DNA of 64,000 bases from JAMLIN01 sp964509685 (GCA_964509685.1 CAZDYQ010000002.1:1-64000); one strand, 5' to 3'; positions 1-8,923 are shown, numbered from the stretch's first letter. A program made the numbers and translations. Notes: generated by a model not told the origin, from the sequence alone.

Positions 1-448
1 CGGCGCGGGCGTACTCGTAGAGCGGCCTGCCGTCGCGCTTGAGCGCCGAGTACATCGGGGGGACCTGGTCGATCTCGCCGACGAAGGCGCCCAGCACCTC
101 GACGCAGCGCGGCATGTCGATGCCGGGCAGGCGGTCCCGCCGGTCGGCCCGGACCTCCCCTTCCGCATCCCCGGTCGTGGTCGCGACTCCGAGCCGGAGT
201 TCGGCGAGATACGTCTTGTCGGCGTCGAGCAGGCCGTGCGCGAACTTGGTCGCCTCGCCGAAGAGGAGCGGCAGCAGGCCCGAGGCCAGCGGATCCAGGG
301 TTCCGCCATGGCCGGCCCGCGCCCCGCCGAGGGCGCGGCGCGCCCGCATGAGTGCGGCATTCGACGACAGGCCTGCCGGCTTGTCGAGCAGCAACACCCC
401 ATCGTGCCGGGCGCGCTGGCCGCGGCGCCCTTTCCCGGTCTGGCTCAT
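1..448 (-). CDS. truB: tRNA pseudouridine(55) synthase TruB (partial, C-terminus beyond the window)
   Basis: Makes pseudouridine 55 in the T-loop of most tRNAs. The visible N-terminal 149 residues contain the family signatures: DGVLLLDKPAGLSSN near residue 16, and GHGGTLDPLASGLLP around residues 47-60, which holds the catalytic aspartate of the TLDP motif, followed by a GEATKF segment. The gene runs off the left edge. The start at 448 (MSQTGKG) is chosen; an in-frame ATG at 454 would add two residues and no strong Shine-Dalgarno separates them. It follows rbfA after about 30 bases, the usual rbfA-truB order at the end of the nusA-infB operon. Confidence 0.93.
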   Translation of the reverse strand, partial: MSQTGKGRRGQRARHDGVLLLDKPAGLSSNAALMRARRALGGARAGHGGTLDPLASGLLPLLFGEATKFAHGLLDADKTYLAELRLGVATTTGDAEGEVRADRRDRLPGIDMPRCVEVLGAFVGEIDQVPPMYSALKRDGRPLYEYARA

Positions 449-479
449 CGGCATGACGGCCCGCGAGGGGGCCGTGGTT

Positions 480-857
480 TCATTCGTCCGCCCGGCGGGC
501 GTTGGCCTCGTCGATCAGGCGGGACATTTCCATCCCGCGCTCGGTCGAACGGTCGTGGACGAAGCGCAACTCGGGCGTCGTGTGGATACGGACGCGCCGC
601 CCCAGCTGCGATCGGAGGAAGCCCGCGGCGCGCTGCAGGCCATCGAGGGTGCTGGCCACCGTCCCTTCGTCGTCGGGCAGCACGGTGAAGTACACGCGGG
701 CGACCGCATAGTCCGGCGTCAGTTCGACGCCGGTGACGGTCACCAGACCGACGCGCGGATCCTTGACCTCCGAGCGGATCATCTGGGCAAGCTCCTGGTG
801 AACCTGCTCCGTGACCCGCACGCCCCTCGGCGTCTTCGTGGTCCGGTGACGTCCCAT
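480..857 (-). CDS. rbfA: 30S ribosome-binding factor RbfA
   Basis: Late 30S assembly factor that binds near helix 1 of 16S rRNA and is important for cold adaptation. The 125-residue product has the single KH-like domain of the family, with the conserved VTEQVHQELAQMI opening and the VKDPR(V)GLVTVTGVE block, and ends in an acidic/arginine-mixed tail. The ATG at 857 (MGRHRTTKTPRG) is chosen because longer in-frame starts run into infB; it leaves 29 bases after the infB stop. It sits in the nusA-infB-rbfA-truB order typical of proteobacteria and is probably co-transcribed. Confidence 0.95.
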   Translation of the reverse strand: MGRHRTTKTPRGVRVTEQVHQELAQMIRSEVKDPRVGLVTVTGVELTPDYAVARVYFTVLPDDEGTVASTLDGLQRAAGFLRSQLGRRVRIHTTPELRFVHDRSTERGMEMSRLIDEANARRADE

Positions 858-886
858 GCCGTGCCGCGCGCGCTCCGAGCGAAGGC

Positions 887-3688
887 TCAGAGCGTGCGCG
901 CAACCTCCGTGACCTCGAAGACCTCGAGCTGGTCGCCGACCTTGATGTCGTCGTAGCCCTTCAGGGACAGGCCGCACTCGAAGCCTTCCTTGACCTCGCG
1001 GACGTCGTCCTTGAAGCGCTTGAGCGAATCGAGCTCGCCGGTCCAGATGACGGTGTTGTCGCGCAGCAGGCGCACATGCGCGCCGCGGCGGACCGCACCC
1101 TCGAGGACCATGCAGCCCGCGATGTTGCCCACCCTCGAGACACGGAAGATCTCGCGGATCTCGACCAGGCCGATGACCTGCTCCTTCTTCTCCGGCGACA
1201 GCAGTCCGCCCATCGCCGCCTTCACGTCATCCACCGCGTCGTAGATGATGTTGTAGTAGCGGATCTCGACCCCGTTGCCCTCGGCCACCCGCCTCGCCTG
1301 CTGGTCGGCGCGGACGTTGAACCCGATGAGCACGGCGCCCGAGGCCGCCGCCAGGTTGACGTCGGACTCGTTGATGCCGCCCACCGCCTGGTGGACGATC
1401 TGCACCTTCACCTCGTCGGTCTCGAGCTTCTGCAGGGCATGCGCGAGCGCTTCCTGGGAGCCCTGGACGTCGGCCTTGATGATCAGCGAGAGCGTCTTGT
1501 TGGAGTCGCCCTCGGCCATCTTCTCGAAGATGTTCTCGAGCTTGGCGGCCTGCTGGCGTGCCAGCTTGACGTCGCGATACTTGCCCTGGCGGAAGAGCGC
1601 GATCTCGCGGGCACGGCGCTCGTCGCCCAGGACGATGACGTCCTCGCCCGCGCCCGGCACGTCGGCGAGGCCCTGGATCTCGACAGGGATCGACGGGCCC
1701 GCGGACTGGATCGGGCGACCGTTCTCGTCCAGCATGGCCCGCACCCGGCCGAACGACGCGCCGGCAAGCACGACGTCGCCCTTGTGCAGGGTCCCCGACG
1801 TCACCAGCACCGTCGCGACCGGACCGCGGCCCTTGTCGAGCCGTGCCTCGATGACCAGCCCCTTGGCGGCCCCCTCGACGGGCGCCTTGAGCTCCAGCAC
1901 TTCGGCCTGGAGGAGCACGTTCTCGAGCAGCTCGTCCACGCCCTCGCCCGTCTTGGCCGAGACCGGAACCACCGGGACATCGCCGCCGTACTCCTCGGGG
2001 ATGACCTCGTGCGCCACGAGTTCCTGCTTCACCCGGTCGGGGTTCGCCTCGGGCTTGTCCATCTTGTTGAGCGCGACCACGATCGGCACTTCCGCCGCCC
2101 GGGCATGGGCGATGGCCTCGGCCGTCTGCGGCATGACGCCGTCGTCGGCGGCGACCACGAGGATGACGATGTCCGTCGCCTTCGCGCCGCGCGCCCGCAT
2201 GGCCGTGAAGGCCTCGTGGCCCGGGGTATCGAGGAACGTGATGACGCCCCGCGGGGTCTCGACGTGATAGGCGCCGATGTGCTGCGTGATGCCGCCGGCC
2301 TCGCCCGCCGCCACCTTGGCACGGCGGATGTAGTCGAGCAGGGAGGTCTTGCCGTGGTCGACGTGGCCCATCACGGTGACCACCGGCGGGCGCGGAAGGG
2401 CCTCCCCCTCCGCCGATTCGGCATCGCTCTCGATGAGCAGCGCCTCGGGGTCGTCGAGCTTGGCCGCCTGCGCCCGGTGTCCCATCTCCTCGACGACGAT
2501 CATCGCGGTCTCCTGGTCGAGCACCTGGTTGATCGTCACCATCTGGCCGAGCTTCATCAGGGTCTTGATGACCTCGGCCGCCTTCACGGACATCTTGTGG
2601 GCAAGGTCGGCCACCGTGATGGTCTCCGGCACGAGGACGTCGCGCACGATCGGTTCGCTCGGCTGCGCCACCGGCGCCTCGCCACGGCCACGGCCCCGGC
2701 CGTTGCGCCCGCGTCCGCGGGCGCCCGGGCCGGCACGACCGGGGCCGGCGCGCCAGCCGCCGCGATCGGCCCCGCTGTCGCCGCGCGTCTTGAGTCCGCC
2801 CCGACGACGGTTCGCCTCCTCGGACCAGGTGGAAGAAAGCTTCTCGGACTTGACGTGCTTCTTGCCGCCGCCGCGATCGTCCTCGTCCCCGGCCGGCTTG
2901 CCGGTGCCCGCACGATGGAGCGTCCCCTTGGCCGCGACCTCCTGCGCCGAGGCGGTCGCCTCGGGCGCAGGCGCCGGGGCCGGCTTGGGCTTGGGCCGGC
3001 GCGCCTCGGTCATCAGGCGATTGATCTCGGCAACCTCGGCCTCCACGGCGCGCCGGGCACGTTCCTGCTGCTCGGCTTCCTCGCGAGCCTTGCGGGCGGC
3101 CTCCGCGGCCGCCTCGGCCTTCGCGCGCGCCTCGGCATCGGCGCCCTCCTCGCGGCTGGCGGCGCGCTTGCGTTCGCGCTCGGCATCTTCCGCGCGGCGC
3201 TTCGCCTCGGCTGCTGCCTCGGACTCGCGCTGCCGCTCGAGCTCGAGGCGCTCCTGCTTCTCGCGAAGCTCGGCCGCCTGCCGCTCGAGGAGCTCGCGCT
3301 GGCGGCGCTCCTCTTCCTCGCGAGCGGCCAGCTCCTCCTTGTCGATGACGGGAGCGGGCGCCGGCGGGGCCTCGGGCGTGGCGGGCCCGCCGTCGCGCTT
3401 GACGAACACCCGCTTCTTGCGGACCTCGACCTGGATCGTGCGCGCCTTGCCCGTCGCGTCCGCCTGCTTGATCTCGGACGTCTTCTTGCGCGTCAGGGTG
3501 ATCTTGCGCTTGGGAGCGCCCTCGCCGCCGTGCGCCTTGCGCAGCGCGAGCAGCAGCTGCTCCTTGTCCGCTTCGCTCAGGCTGTCGTCGGGCGAGGACT
3601 TGCGGACGCCGGCCGCGCTCAGCTGCTCGAGCAGCACCTCGGTCGGCATCTTCAGTTCGGCGGCAAAAGCGGAAACCGTGTTACTCAT
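887..3688 (-). CDS. infB: translation initiation factor IF-2
   Basis: GTPase that delivers formylmethionyl-tRNA to the 30S subunit and promotes subunit joining. The 933-residue product has an N-terminal IF2-N domain (MSNTVSAFAAEL), a long charged Ala/Glu/Arg-rich linker to about residue 320 including a Gly/Arg patch, a second IF2-N module (TITVADLAHKM), then the G domain: GHVDHGKT near residue 440, DTPGH near 487, NKMD near 540 and an SAK motif, followed by domains II, III and the C2 fMet-tRNA-binding domain. The start at 3688 is preceded by GGAG with good spacing; an upstream in-frame ATG 15 codons earlier lacks family similarity. It lies 70 bases after nusA. Confidence 0.97.
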   Translation of the reverse strand: MSNTVSAFAAELKMPTEVLLEQLSAAGVRKSSPDDSLSEADKEQLLLALRKAHGGEGAPKRKITLTRKKTSEIKQADATGKARTIQVEVRKKRVFVKRDGGPATPEAPPAPAPVIDKEELAAREEEERRQRELLERQAAELREKQERLELERQRESEAAAEAKRRAEDAERERKRAASREEGADAEARAKAEAAAEAARKAREEAEQQERARRAVEAEVAEINRLMTEARRPKPKPAPAPAPEATASAQEVAAKGTLHRAGTGKPAGDEDDRGGGKKHVKSEKLSSTWSEEANRRRGGLKTRGDSGADRGGWRAGPGRAGPGARGRGRNGRGRGRGEAPVAQPSEPIVRDVLVPETITVADLAHKMSVKAAEVIKTLMKLGQMVTINQVLDQETAMIVVEEMGHRAQAAKLDDPEALLIESDAESAEGEALPRPPVVTVMGHVDHGKTSLLDYIRRAKVAAGEAGGITQHIGAYHVETPRGVITFLDTPGHEAFTAMRARGAKATDIVILVVAADDGVMPQTAEAIAHARAAEVPIVVALNKMDKPEANPDRVKQELVAHEVIPEEYGGDVPVVPVSAKTGEGVDELLENVLLQAEVLELKAPVEGAAKGLVIEARLDKGRGPVATVLVTSGTLHKGDVVLAGASFGRVRAMLDENGRPIQSAGPSIPVEIQGLADVPGAGEDVIVLGDERRAREIALFRQGKYRDVKLARQQAAKLENIFEKMAEGDSNKTLSLIIKADVQGSQEALAHALQKLETDEVKVQIVHQAVGGINESDVNLAAASGAVLIGFNVRADQQARRVAEGNGVEIRYYNIIYDAVDDVKAAMGGLLSPEKKEQVIGLVEIREIFRVSRVGNIAGCMVLEGAVRRGAHVRLLRDNTVIWTGELDSLKRFKDDVREVKEGFECGLSLKGYDDIKVGDQLEVFEVTEVARTL

Positions 3689-3758
3689 ATCACTCCTTCG
3701 CTGGTCCGATCGGTGGCGGTCCGAGGACGCCATTGCGTCCTCGTTCTCGATGACCGCC

Positions 3759-5243
3759 TCAGGCGTCCTCGTTCTCGAACCAGTGGGCTCGCGCCTTCAT
3801 GATCAGGTTCTTCGCCTGTTCCTCGTCGAGGTCGGCGATCTCCAGCAGTTCATCGACGGCCAGTTCCGCGAGGTCGTCGCGCGTGTACACCTTGGCATCC
3901 GCGAGCTTGGCGGCGAGTTCGCGATCCATGCCCTCGAGGGCAAGCAGATCCTCGGCCGTCGTGCCGATCCGCTCCTCGGTTGCGATGGCCTCCGTCAGGA
4001 GGACGTTGCGGGCGCGCGTGCGCAACTCGTTGACCGTCTCCGCATCGAACGCCTCGATCTCCTCGAACTCGTTCGCCGGGACGTAGGCGACTTCCTCGAG
4101 GCTGGTGAAGCCCTCGTCCACGAGGATCTGGGCCACCTCCTCGTCGACGTCCAGCTTGTGCATGAACAGCTGCATGGTCTCGGCGCGTTCGCGCTCGAGC
4201 TTCTCGGCCGATTCCTCGGCCGTCATGATGTTGATCTGCCACCCGGTCAGCTCCGAGGCGAGGCGCACGTTGCGCCCGCCCGTCCCGATCGCGAGCGCCA
4301 GGTTGTCCTCGTCGACGACCACATCCATGCTGCGGGCGTCCTCGTCGACCACGATCGACGAAACATTGGCCGGTGCCAGCGCGCCGATGACGAACTGCGC
4401 GGGGTCTTCGGACCACAGCACGATGTCCACCCGCTCGCCGGCGAGCTCGCCCGTCACCGCCTGCACGCGCGAGCCGCGCACCCCGACGCACGTCCCGATG
4501 GGATCGATGCGGCGGTCGTTGGTGTGGACCGCGATCTTGGCCCGCACGCCCGGGTCGCGGGCCGCCGCCTTGATCTCGAGCAGCCCCTGCTCGATCTCGG
4601 GAACCTCGATGGCGAACAGGTGGCGGATGAACTCCGGCGACGTGCGCGAGAGGTAGAGCTGCGGGCCCCTGCCCTCGCGGTTGACGCGGGCCACGTAGGC
4701 GCGGACCCGGTCGCCGACGCGCAGGTTCTCCTTCGGGATCATCTGGTCGCGGGGCAGCCGTGCCTCGAGCTTGCCCGACTCGATGATCGCGCCCTCGCGG
4801 TCGATCCGCTTGACCGTACCCGAGAGGATCGGCTCGCCACGCTGCAGGAAGTCGTTGATGATCTGCTCGCGCTCGGCATCGCGGATGCGCTGCAGGATGA
4901 CCTGCTTCGCCGCCTGCGCGCCGATACGGCCGAGCTCGGCCGGCTCGAGCTCTTCCTCGACGTAGTCGCCGATCTCGATGTCCGGGTTCTCCTTGCGGGC
5001 CTCGGAGTAGATGATCTGGAGGTCATGGTCCTCGAGCTCGTCGTCGGGAACCACCAGCCAGCGCCTGAACGCCTCGTAGTCGCCGGTCGTGCGGTCGATC
5101 GAGACCCGGACGTCCGTCTCTTCCTTGAACCGCTTCTTGGTCGCGGACGCGAGGGCACTCTCGAGCGCCTCGAACACCGTCTCGCGGGGCACGTTCTTCT
5201 CCCGCGCGAGCGCATCGACCAGCAACAGAACTTCTCGGCTCAT
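3759..5243 (-). CDS. nusA: transcription termination/antitermination factor NusA
   Basis: RNA polymerase-associated factor controlling pausing, intrinsic termination and rRNA antitermination. The 494-residue product has the N-terminal RNAP-binding domain (MSREVLLLVDALAREKNV), an S1 RNA-binding domain around residues 135-200, two KH domains to about 345 (GTCVGVRGSRVQAV and AIGTGGRNVRLASELTGW), and two C-terminal acidic helix-hairpin-helix repeats (about 365-490), the full-length proteobacterial form. It begins 9 bases after the rimP stop, indicating co-transcription. In other bacteria NusA autoregulates this operon through leader terminators, which fits the hairpin seen before rimP. Confidence 0.97.
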   Translation of the reverse strand: MSREVLLLVDALAREKNVPRETVFEALESALASATKKRFKEETDVRVSIDRTTGDYEAFRRWLVVPDDELEDHDLQIIYSEARKENPDIEIGDYVEEELEPAELGRIGAQAAKQVILQRIRDAEREQIINDFLQRGEPILSGTVKRIDREGAIIESGKLEARLPRDQMIPKENLRVGDRVRAYVARVNREGRGPQLYLSRTSPEFIRHLFAIEVPEIEQGLLEIKAAARDPGVRAKIAVHTNDRRIDPIGTCVGVRGSRVQAVTGELAGERVDIVLWSEDPAQFVIGALAPANVSSIVVDEDARSMDVVVDEDNLALAIGTGGRNVRLASELTGWQINIMTAEESAEKLERERAETMQLFMHKLDVDEEVAQILVDEGFTSLEEVAYVPANEFEEIEAFDAETVNELRTRARNVLLTEAIATEERIGTTAEDLLALEGMDRELAAKLADAKVYTRDDLAELAVDELLEIADLDEEQAKNLIMKARAHWFENEDA

Positions 5244-5252
5244 ACCGAACTC

Positions 5253-5786
5253 CTAGTTCGCCTGTGGCATCGGCACCAGCCGAGCCCGCTCGACCTCGTC
5301 GAGCGAAAAAATCATCTTCCTTCCTGTCGCCACGCCCGGGGCAGTCCACATGCCCCCCGAGCGCCGCGACCGGGATCCGCCCCGGCTCGCGCCGCGAGCC
5401 GGCCGCTCCACGAGTTCCAGTCCGAATCGACCGTCTTCCTCGACCGTCAGGACGCCTTCGAAATTGCGCCGCCCCTCGAAAGGGCGGCGCAGGCGCACCA
5501 TGGCCTCGCAGCCCGCGAAACGACGGAAATCCGCTTCGCTGCGCAACGGCCGATCGAGCCCTGGCGACGAGACCTCGAGCCGCTCGTAGTCGACATCCTC
5601 GACCATGAGCAGGTGCGACAGCTGGTGGCTCACCCGCTCGCAGTCGTCGATCCGGATGCCCTCGGGCGAATCGATGTACACCCTGAGCAACCCGCCGGCG
5701 GCGAACTCGCAGTCGACCAGCTCGTATCCCATGCCGCTGACGGTGCGCCTGATTGCTTCCACGAATGGCGCTTCGATCGGCAACAC
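5253..5786 (-). CDS. rimP: ribosome maturation factor RimP
   Basis: 30S maturation factor needed for assembly of the head domain. Family blocks visible: LVDCEFAAGGLLRVYID near residues 25-41, the conserved LEVSSPGLDRPL loop near 85-96, and a C-terminal SH3-like barrel. There is no ATG at the proper place; the GTG at 5786 (LPIEAPFVEAI follows) is chosen because CGGAG stands 8 bases upstream. The 177-residue product is slightly long because of a Gly/Arg-rich insert (about residues 130-150) before the terminal segment. First gene of the rimP-nusA-infB-rbfA-truB operon. Confidence 0.93.
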   Translation of the reverse strand: MLPIEAPFVEAIRRTVSGMGYELVDCEFAAGGLLRVYIDSPEGIRIDDCERVSHQLSHLLMVEDVDYERLEVSSPGLDRPLRSEADFRRFAGCEAMVRLRRPFEGRRNFEGVLTVEEDGRFGLELVERPARGASRGGSRSRRSGGMWTAPGVATGRKMIFSLDEVERARLVPMPQAN

Positions 5787-5805
5787 GCTTCGAACTCCGA
5801 AAATG

Positions 5806-5831
5806 AAAAATGGGCCGGGCAGCCCACTTTT
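5806..5831 (-). terminator. attenuator-like hairpin in the rimP leader
   Basis: Read on the minus strand, AAAAGTGGGC (5831-5822) pairs with GCCCATTTTT (5815-5806): a 10-bp stem with one G-U pair, a 6-base loop and a U-rich 3' arm followed by CATTTT. It ends only 7 bases before the rimP Shine-Dalgarno CGGAG (5799-5795). The structure looks like an intrinsic terminator placed between promoter and first gene. The palindrome could also work on the plus strand, but no plus-strand gene ends here. Confidence 0.55.
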
Positions 5832-5872
5832 CGAGGAAGCTGGATTCGAAGGGGCGCTCGGGTCCGGCCGCC

Positions 5873-5894
5873 CGCGGCAGTCTCGACTGCCGCG
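5873..5894 (-). other. stable leader hairpin upstream of rimP
   Basis: A perfect 9-bp inverted repeat (CGCGGCAGT / ACTGCCGCG) with a CTCG/CGAG tetraloop lies in the middle of the 280-nt leader between the TATAAT element and rimP. No U-run follows, so it is not a terminator by itself; it may be a pairing element or protein-binding structure of the leader. The rest of the 5787-6125 gap shows no gene. Confidence 0.4.
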
Positions 5895-6071
5895 CGGCCC
5901 TGTCTGGAATGTGCCCGCCAGCGACAAGGGCGACCAGGCCCTCGTGGCGATGCCGGATTCATCCAACTGGCCGCCCCGACCGAAAATGCACCGACACGCC
6001 CGCATCGCCGGCGCACCGCTTCCGGCGCATTCCCGAAACTGCCCAAAACCAGGCGACTTCTCAAGCGAAAG

Positions 6072-6100
6072 ATTATAGCCCGAATAACCCGCCAACGAAA
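6072..6100 (-). promoter_or_regulatory. putative sigma-70 promoter of the rimP-nusA-infB operon
   Basis: Minus-strand TATAAT (6077-6072) matches the -10 consensus perfectly, in a locally AT-rich patch of an otherwise GC-rich sequence. A weak -35 candidate TTTCGT lies 17 bases upstream (6100-6095). It sits just beyond the rluB stop and would start an RNA near 6065, giving a leader of about 280 nt before the rimP GTG. Confidence 0.5.
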
Positions 6101-6125
6101 CCCCGACGAGGAACGGGCGGGCGAA

Positions 6126-7559
6126 TCAGCCGGGCTGGCCCTTGCGCCGACCCCGGCGACGGGGCGAGCCCGCCGGCTTGCCCCGGCGCTGTCCGCCCGG
6201 GGTACCGCCAGCGGGCACCGGCGCTGCCTTCTTGCCGGAACCCCGGCCGCCGCGACCCGCGCGGTTGCCGTCGCGGCCACCGGGCAGGCCGAGCTTGCTG
6301 GAGCCCAGCCCGTCCATGGGACCGGAAGGGAACACGCCGGCCGTGACGCCTGCGCGACGGCCGCGACGCAGTCGCCCGGGCGCGCCCACCTCGCCCGCGC
6401 GAACCGTGCGCGTGATGCCCTCGAGATGGGCGTCGTGCGACGTGGGCTGCCAGTCGTCGTCGAACTCCGGACCGAGCTCGTCGTCATCGAAGTCGTCGAA
6501 TTCGGCGGGAGCCGCATCGGCCACGGCCGCCGGCTCGCCGCCGTTCCCCTGCTCGCGAAGGATGCGCCCCAGCGCACCGACCTCGGCGGGGGACAATTCG
6601 GTCCAGCGCCCCCTCGTCAGGCTGCTCGGCATGCCGATGGGGCCGAAGCGCACGCGCACGAGCCGGCTGACCGTCAGGCCGACGGCTTCGAACATGCGGC
6701 GCACCTCGCGATTGCGTCCCTCGGAAAGGACCACCCGGTACCAGGCGTTGGCGCCTTCACCGCCCAGGTCGTCGATGCTCGCGAAGGCCGCCGCACCGTC
6801 CTCGAGCTCGACGCCTTCCAGCAGCTTGCGCCTCGCCTCGTCGTCGATCCGCCCGAAGATGCGCACGGCATACTCGCGCTCCCAGCCGTAGCGGGGGTGC
6901 ATGAGCTTGTTGGCGAGCTCGCCCGAGGTCGTGAAGACGAGCAGGCCCTCGGTATTGAAGTCGAGCCGGCCCACCGACACCCAGCGCCCGCCCTTCACCT
7001 TGGGCAGGCGGTCGAAGACGGTCTTGCGCTTGCCCGGATCGCTGCGGCTGCAGATCTCGCCGGCGGGCTTGTGGTAGAGCAGCACACGGGTGGGCGCCGG
7101 CCCGGGCTTGCGCTTGAGCGGGCGACCGTTGATCCGGATCTGGTCGTTCGGCGCGATGCGCTGGCCGACATGGGCCGGCTGGCCGTTGACCGTGACCCGC
7201 CCCGCGATGATCCATTCCTCCATCTCGCGCCTGGCACCCATGCCGGCGTCCGCGAGCACCTTGTGCAGTTTCGGATAGTCCTCGTCGAAGCCGGCGTCGC
7301 CATTCAGTGCCTGGCCGGTGCCGCTGCCGACGAGCGCCTGCACCTCGAAGCGAGGCAGGTCGTCCGGCTCCGCGGCGGGGCTGCCCGCCGGCGTCGAGGC
7401 GCCCGCCTGCGGCCCACGCTGCGATTCGCCGCGGCCGCGACGGCCCCGACCCCCGCGTCGCCGGCCGGAACCGCGCGGCTTGCCGCCGCCGGGAGCCGCC
7501 TCGCCCGCGGCTTCGCGTTGCACGGGCACGTCCACCGTTGCTTCAGTGTTCTCGCTCAT
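6126..7559 (-). CDS. rluB: 23S rRNA pseudouridine(2605) synthase RluB
   Basis: Isomerises U2605 of 23S rRNA. The core has an S4-like domain (KLHKVLADAGMGARREMEEWI, about residues 97-115) and the RsuA/RluB catalytic domain with GRLDFNTEGLL near residue 198, which carries the catalytic aspartate, then ELANKLMHPRY and EGRNREVRRM. Unusual are low-complexity Gly/Arg-rich tails at both ends (about residues 20-45 and 385-477), making it 477 residues against roughly 290 for the enterobacterial enzyme; such tails are known in betaproteobacterial RluB and probably bind RNA. It follows scpB by 55 bases, a common proteobacterial pairing. Confidence 0.93.
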   Translation of the reverse strand: MSENTEATVDVPVQREAAGEAAPGGGKPRGSGRRRGGRGRRGRGESQRGPQAGASTPAGSPAAEPDDLPRFEVQALVGSGTGQALNGDAGFDEDYPKLHKVLADAGMGARREMEEWIIAGRVTVNGQPAHVGQRIAPNDQIRINGRPLKRKPGPAPTRVLLYHKPAGEICSRSDPGKRKTVFDRLPKVKGGRWVSVGRLDFNTEGLLVFTTSGELANKLMHPRYGWEREYAVRIFGRIDDEARRKLLEGVELEDGAAAFASIDDLGGEGANAWYRVVLSEGRNREVRRMFEAVGLTVSRLVRVRFGPIGMPSSLTRGRWTELSPAEVGALGRILREQGNGGEPAAVADAAPAEFDDFDDDELGPEFDDDWQPTSHDAHLEGITRTVRAGEVGAPGRLRRGRRAGVTAGVFPSGPMDGLGSSKLGLPGGRDGNRAGRGGRGSGKKAAPVPAGGTPGGQRRGKPAGSPRRRGRRKGQPG

Positions 7560-7614
7560 CAGGATTCTCGATCCTCATCGCAGCCACGCGCGCCGAAGGG
7601 CCGCGTGATCGGGC

Positions 7615-8466
7615 TCAGGCTTCGCCGGGCGAAGCCGCCTCATGTCTCAGGAATTCGCGGGCGTCGTCGCCCTCGTCATCGTCATCGTCATCGTCCCGGC
7701 ACGCCATCACGGGGTCCGACGCATCGGGCCCCTGCGCGATCTCCGGATCCGTCGCGGCGCCGTCGGCGCGCGCACCGGAACCCGCCTCCGACGCGGCATC
7801 GTCCTCCGACCCGGGGAGGTCCACCGTCGAACGGCCATCTTCCGTCGCAGGCGCATCCCCCGTCACCGGGGCATCGGTCGGCGCTTCGCCGGTCGTCGCG
7901 GCATCGATCGCCATGACCTGCTGCTCGAAGAGCGAGGCGCCCGGTTCGTCGCCGCCGATATCGGCAAGCGGCGGCAGTTCGTCGAGCGAGCGCAGCCCCA
8001 GGTCGTCGAGGAAGCGCCGGGTAGTACCGAAAAGCGCCGGTCGGCCGAGCACTTCCTTGTGCCCGATCACCTCGATCCAGCCGCGTTCCTCCAGCGTCTT
8101 GATCACGCTGCTCGAGACCGTGACACCGCGGATCTCCTCGATGTCGCCGCGCGTTACCGGCTGTCGATAGGCGATGATCGCGAGCGTCTCCAGCGTGGCC
8201 CGCGAATACCGGGGAGCCCGTTCGTTGCCCAGGCGTTCGAGGTAGCGCGCAAACTCCGGACGGGACTGGAAACGCCAGCCGCTCGCCACCCCGACCAGCT
8301 GCACGGATCGATCCTGCCAGTCGACGGTGAGCTCGGCGAGCAGGTTGCGCACGGTGTCGGCGGAGATCTCGTCGTCGAAAAGGCGCCGAAGCATCGGCAC
8401 GGTCAGCGGCTGGTCCGCGCACAGCAGCGCGGCCTCGATGATGCGTTTCGCTTCGGCGGTATTCAT
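7615..8466 (-). CDS. scpB: segregation and condensation protein B (ScpB)
   Basis: Kleisin-partner subunit of the SMC-ScpAB condensin, two tandem winged-helix domains. The first domain begins at MNTAEAKRIIEAALLCADQPL and the second carries the family signature SRATLETLAIIAYRQPVTRGDIEEIRG and VIGHKEVLGRPALFGTT. A disordered acidic tail (about residues 185-283) ends with a run of seven aspartates, encoded by a GTCATC repeat at 7675-7695. scpA is not in the window. Downstream lies rluB. Any role in chromosome condensation is family knowledge. Confidence 0.94.
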   Translation of the reverse strand: MNTAEAKRIIEAALLCADQPLTVPMLRRLFDDEISADTVRNLLAELTVDWQDRSVQLVGVASGWRFQSRPEFARYLERLGNERAPRYSRATLETLAIIAYRQPVTRGDIEEIRGVTVSSSVIKTLEERGWIEVIGHKEVLGRPALFGTTRRFLDDLGLRSLDELPPLADIGGDEPGASLFEQQVMAIDAATTGEAPTDAPVTGDAPATEDGRSTVDLPGSEDDAASEAGSGARADGAATDPEIAQGPDASDPVMACRDDDDDDDEGDDAREFLRHEAASPGEA

Positions 8467-8804
8467 CGCCCGGCGGATCCTCGAACGGCTCGGATTGGGT
8501 GGGCTGGGGCCTCAGCCCGATGCACTGATATCCGCAATGCTTCCTCGAGTTGCACGGATCGCGATTTCCGCGACCTGTTCACCCTGCGGCGCGGCGCCCG
8601 ATACGACAGGCGACGATGATCGGCGGGTCGCGGCCGCGCTCGAGTTCTTGGCCCGGTGGCCAGTACCTACGATCGATCGGGTTCCCGGAAACTGCGCGGC
8701 CGTCGTTCGACTCCAGGGTCCGGCAGGGGCCCGGTCATGCCGCTCGAAGCCGGCCGGCAACGACCAGGGTTCGGTAGCGAGCAAGAGGGCGTTCGGGAAT
8801 CGGA
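8467..8804 (-). other. 338-bp region between scpB and tRNA-fMet, no gene recognised
   Basis: No supported coding frame. The only structure noted is a short inverted repeat, GGGCTG / CAGCCC, at 8501-8518, about 35 bases upstream of the scpB start. The open frame crossing this stretch on the minus strand (8512-8865) reads through the tRNA and is rejected as a gene. It may hold the scpB promoter, but no convincing -35/-10 pair was found. Confidence 0.5.
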
Positions 8805-8881
<77 letters not shown>

Positions 8882-8894
8882 TCCGAAGAAAGGA

Positions 8895-8923
8895 ACTATA
8901 CATGTTGCGAAGGGCGACGGCAA
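8895..8923 (-). promoter_or_regulatory. sigma-70 promoter of the initiator tRNA
   Basis: Minus-strand TTGCCG (8923-8918), a 17-base spacer and TATAGT (8900-8895, 5/6 match). The expected start is near 8888, seven bases before the mature tRNA 5' end, as usual for a tRNA gene. Confidence 0.75.

Noticed and set aside
1076..3802. Plus-strand frame of about 900 codons opposite infB
   Set aside because: No recognisable domain, antisense to the IF-2 charged linker and GTPase.
7675..7695. GTCATC hexanucleotide repeat (3.5 units) as a phase-variation tract
   Set aside because: The unit is a multiple of three and lies in the acidic tail of ScpB, so slippage would only alter aspartate number.
2349..7916. 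Very long plus-strand open frame (1855 codons) opposite infB, nusA, rimP and rluB
   Set aside because: Its sequence is low-complexity Arg/Ser/Leu/Asp-rich and antisense to well-supported genes; long antisense frames are expected at this GC content.
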